A program made the position numbers and the translations under genes. A DNA stretch of 64,000 bases, from the NCBI GenBank assembly GCA_963795055.1, contig CAWCGJ010000018.1:186001-250000 (forward strand), written 5' to 3'. The notes beneath the pieces were generated by a model that saw only the letters and a list, made by a program, of their open reading frames with translations, was not told where the DNA came from and searched no databases. Below, piece after piece: positions 62,327 to 64,000 of the stretch. Every line of letters starts with the position of its first letter. The first letter of the stretch is position 1. Source of the stretch: JASHPR01 sp963795055. Its GTDB lineage: Bacteria > Actinomycetota > Actinomycetes > Streptosporangiales > Streptosporangiaceae.

Positions 62327-63418
62327 ATGCGGGTGGTGGTCGCGCCCGACTCGTTCAAGGGCAGCATCGGCGCGGCCGAGGCCGCGGCGGCTCTCGCCGA
62401 AGGCTGGCGCGAGGCGCGGCCAAAGGACGAGGTGGTGTGCCTGCCGCTCGCCGACGGCGGCGAGGGCACGCTGCAGGTGCTGGCCGCAGCGGATCCGGCG
62501 GCGCGCTGGCACCCGGTGCCGGTCACCGGCCCGGACGGGGGCACGGTGCCCAGCCGCTGGCTCGAGGGGCGCGACGGGACCGGGTACGTCGAGCTCGCCC
62601 AGGCCAGCGGGCTGCCGCTGATGACCGCCCTGGACCCGCTCGGAGCGCGGACCACCGGTACCGGTGAGCTGATCGCCGGCGCGCTGGACGCCGGGGCGAG
62701 ACGGATCGTGATCGCCCTCGGCGGATCGGCGTCCACCGACGGCGGGACCGGCGCGCTGGCCGCCCTGGGCGCCCGCTTTCTCGATGCCGCGGGGCAGGAA
62801 CTCGCGCCCGGCGGGGGAGCGCTCGGCGGGCTGGCCGCGGCGGATCTCACCGGGCTGCGCGCCCCGCCGCCCGGCGACGTCGCCTGCCTGACCGACGTGC
62901 GGGCCCCGCTGCTCGGGCCCCGCGGGGCGGCCGCCGTGTTCGGCCCGCAGAAGGGTGCGGACGCGGCGCAGATCGCGCTCCTGGAGGCGGGCCTGACCCG
63001 GCTGGCGCTCGTGCTAGGCGGCGACCCCGGCGCCCCGGGCGCCGGAGCCGCGGGGGGCACCGGTTACGGCTTTGCCGCGGCCTGGGGGGCCGACATCATG
63101 CCCGGCGCCGCGGAACTAGGTCGCATCGTCGGTCTGGACACCGAGCTGGCCCGCAGCGACCTGGTGCTGACCGGCGAGGGGCGCTATGACGACACCTCCG
63201 GTGACGGCAAGATCACCGGCAGCGTGCTGGCCGCCGCGGCGCGGGCGGGCGTGGCCGCGGCGCTCGTGGCCGGGGTCGTCGCCGCCGATCCGCCGCCGGG
63301 CGTGGCCACGGTGGCGCTCGACGCGCTGGCCGGCGGGCCCGCCGCGGCGATGGCCAGCCCCGCCCGGTGGCTCCGCGCCGCGGGCCGGAAGCTGGCGCTG
63401 GGCCGAGGCCGGCCGTAA
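62327..63418 (+). CDS. Glycerate 2-kinase (GlxK/GarK family)
   Basis: The 363-residue kinase starts with MRVVVAPDSFKGSIGAAEAA and contains PLADGGEGTL, IALGGSASTDGGTG and GEGRYDDTSGDGK, all conserved in class 1 glycerate kinases. It phosphorylates D-glycerate with ATP, connecting glyoxylate or serine metabolism with glycolysis. It follows adenylate kinase by five bases and is probably co-transcribed. Confidence 0.92.
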   Translation: MRVVVAPDSFKGSIGAAEAAAALAEGWREARPKDEVVCLPLADGGEGTLQVLAAADPAARWHPVPVTGPDGGTVPSRWLEGRDGTGYVELAQASGLPLMTALDPLGARTTGTGELIAGALDAGARRIVIALGGSASTDGGTGALAALGARFLDAAGQELAPGGGALGGLAAADLTGLRAPPPGDVACLTDVRAPLLGPRGAAAVFGPQKGADAAQIALLEAGLTRLALVLGGDPGAPGAGAAGGTGYGFAAAWGADIMPGAAELGRIVGLDTELARSDLVLTGEGRYDDTSGDGKITGSVLAAAARAGVAAALVAGVVAADPPPGVATVALDALAGGPAAAMASPARWLRAAGRKLALGRGRP

Positions 63419-63466
63419 CCGCAGGCCGGATCACGCCGGCCCCGGTTCCGACGGCGCCGGAGGCCG

Positions 63467-63472
63467 TAGCCT
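63467..63472 (+). promoter_or_regulatory. Candidate -10 element for a leaderless PRPP synthetase gene
   Basis: TAGCCT, then six bases, then GTG at 63479. Confidence 0.4.
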
Positions 63473-63478
63473 GGCCCT

Positions 63479-64000
63479 GTGCGGGAAATAGCGGTTTTCA
63501 GCGGCAGCGCCCATCCCGGCCTGGCGGAAGAGATATGCGCGCAACTCGGGGTGACGCTGCTGCCGAGCCGACTGCTGCGCTTCGCCAACGACTGCCTCGA
63601 GGTCCAGCTGCAGTCCAACTGCCGGGAGCGGGACGTGTTCCTGATCCAGCCGCTGAGCGCGCCGGTCCAGGAGCACCTGGTGGAGCTGCTGCTCATGCTC
63701 GACGCGGCGCGGGGGGCCTCGGCGGCACGGGTCACGGCCGTGATCCCGTACTACGCCTACGCCCGGTCAGATAAGAAGACCATGCCACGGGTGTCGATCG
63801 GCGGCCGGCTGGTCGCAGACCTGCTGGTCACGGCGGGCGCGAGCCGGATCCTCACGATGACCTTGCACGCGCCGCAGGTGCACGGCTTCTTCTCGGTTCC
63901 CGTCGACCACCTGCACGCGCTGCGCGAGATCGCCGCCCATTACCGCGGCCAGGACCTGGCCGGCGCGGTCGTGGTCTCGCCCGACCTCGGCAACGCCAGG
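63479..64000 (+). CDS. Ribose-phosphate pyrophosphokinase (PRPP synthetase), 3' end missing
   Basis: Translation from GTG 63479 gives 174 residues without a stop before the window end. REIAVFSGSAHPGLAEEI, then LQSNCRERDVFLIQPLS, YYAYARSDKKTMPR and LHAPQVHGFF are the PRPP synthetase pattern. The YARSDKKTMPRVSIGG stretch differs from the common YARQDKKHRGREPIS form, so this may be a second, divergent copy. The enzyme makes PRPP from ribose 5-phosphate and ATP. It has no ribosome-binding site. Confidence 0.85.
   Translation, partial: MREIAVFSGSAHPGLAEEICAQLGVTLLPSRLLRFANDCLEVQLQSNCRERDVFLIQPLSAPVQEHLVELLLMLDAARGASAARVTAVIPYYAYARSDKKTMPRVSIGGRLVADLLVTAGASRILTMTLHAPQVHGFFSVPVDHLHALREIAAHYRGQDLAGAVVVSPDLGNAR

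Overview
The window is high-GC, GTG/TTG-start-rich DNA from an actinobacterium. It carries a complete Pup-proteasome locus, RbpA, the PafB/PafC pair and a HelY-type helicase, in an order close to the one known from mycobacteria and streptomycetes. A Streptosporangiales- or Streptomycetales-like host is my best guess, but the genus cannot be read from the sequence. No rRNA, tRNA, CRISPR array, transposase or phage gene was seen.

Region 1 (1-20.9 kb) is the protein-degradation block. It runs: an M50 membrane protease (cut by the window edge), tRNA methyltransferase trmI, the proteasomal ATPase mpa/arc, dop, pup, prcB, prcA, a succinate-semialdehyde dehydrogenase, pafA, a two-domain FKBP lipoprotein, a reverse pair (DUF3866 and DoxX), pafB, pafC, tatA, tatC, helY and a 5'-3' exonuclease. 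Dop and PafA prepare and ligate Pup, Mpa unfolds pupylated proteins, and PrcA/PrcB degrade them. PafB/PafC are DNA-damage transcription activators. The dehydrogenase between prcA and pafA is the one metabolic intruder.

Region 2 (20.9-33 kb) holds a PP2C phosphatase, an M24 peptidase overlapping an acyl-CoA dehydrogenase, an AsnC-type regulator, a truncated AMP-binding protein without its P-loop, a large LuxR-type ATPase regulator and a frameshifted GH38 alpha-mannosidase.

Region 3 (33-52.2 kb) is accessory catabolism and transport. It contains an ArsR regulator, a 59-residue protein and an MFS exporter. A LacI regulator, hydrolase and hydroxyacid dehydrogenase follow, then a complete branched-chain amino acid ABC transporter (livF frameshifted). 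Next come an acetyltransferase, a copper amine oxidase and an amino acid/amine permease (frameshifted). A second LacI regulator lies divergent from an oxidoreductase / DUF993 / TIM-barrel isomerase operon. Matching LacI-type palindromes flank the second LacI gene and suggest that the amine genes and the oxidoreductase operon are one regulon.

Region 4 (52.2-64 kb) is mostly housekeeping: VOC protein, phosphotransferase, acetyl-CoA synthetase, polyprenol-phosphate mannosyltransferase, RbpA behind a SigR-type promoter, GDPD, two methyltransferases, small membrane proteins, adenylate kinase, glycerate kinase and a truncated PRPP synthetase.

The most unusual feature is a structured intergenic repeat of about 105 bp found at four places (4.1, 12.0, 51.3 and 60.1 kb). 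It can fold into nested stems with compensating base changes between copies, and most copies abut a stop codon. Many genes also have a -10 hexamer 6-8 bases before the start codon and no ribosome-binding site, so leaderless mRNAs look common.
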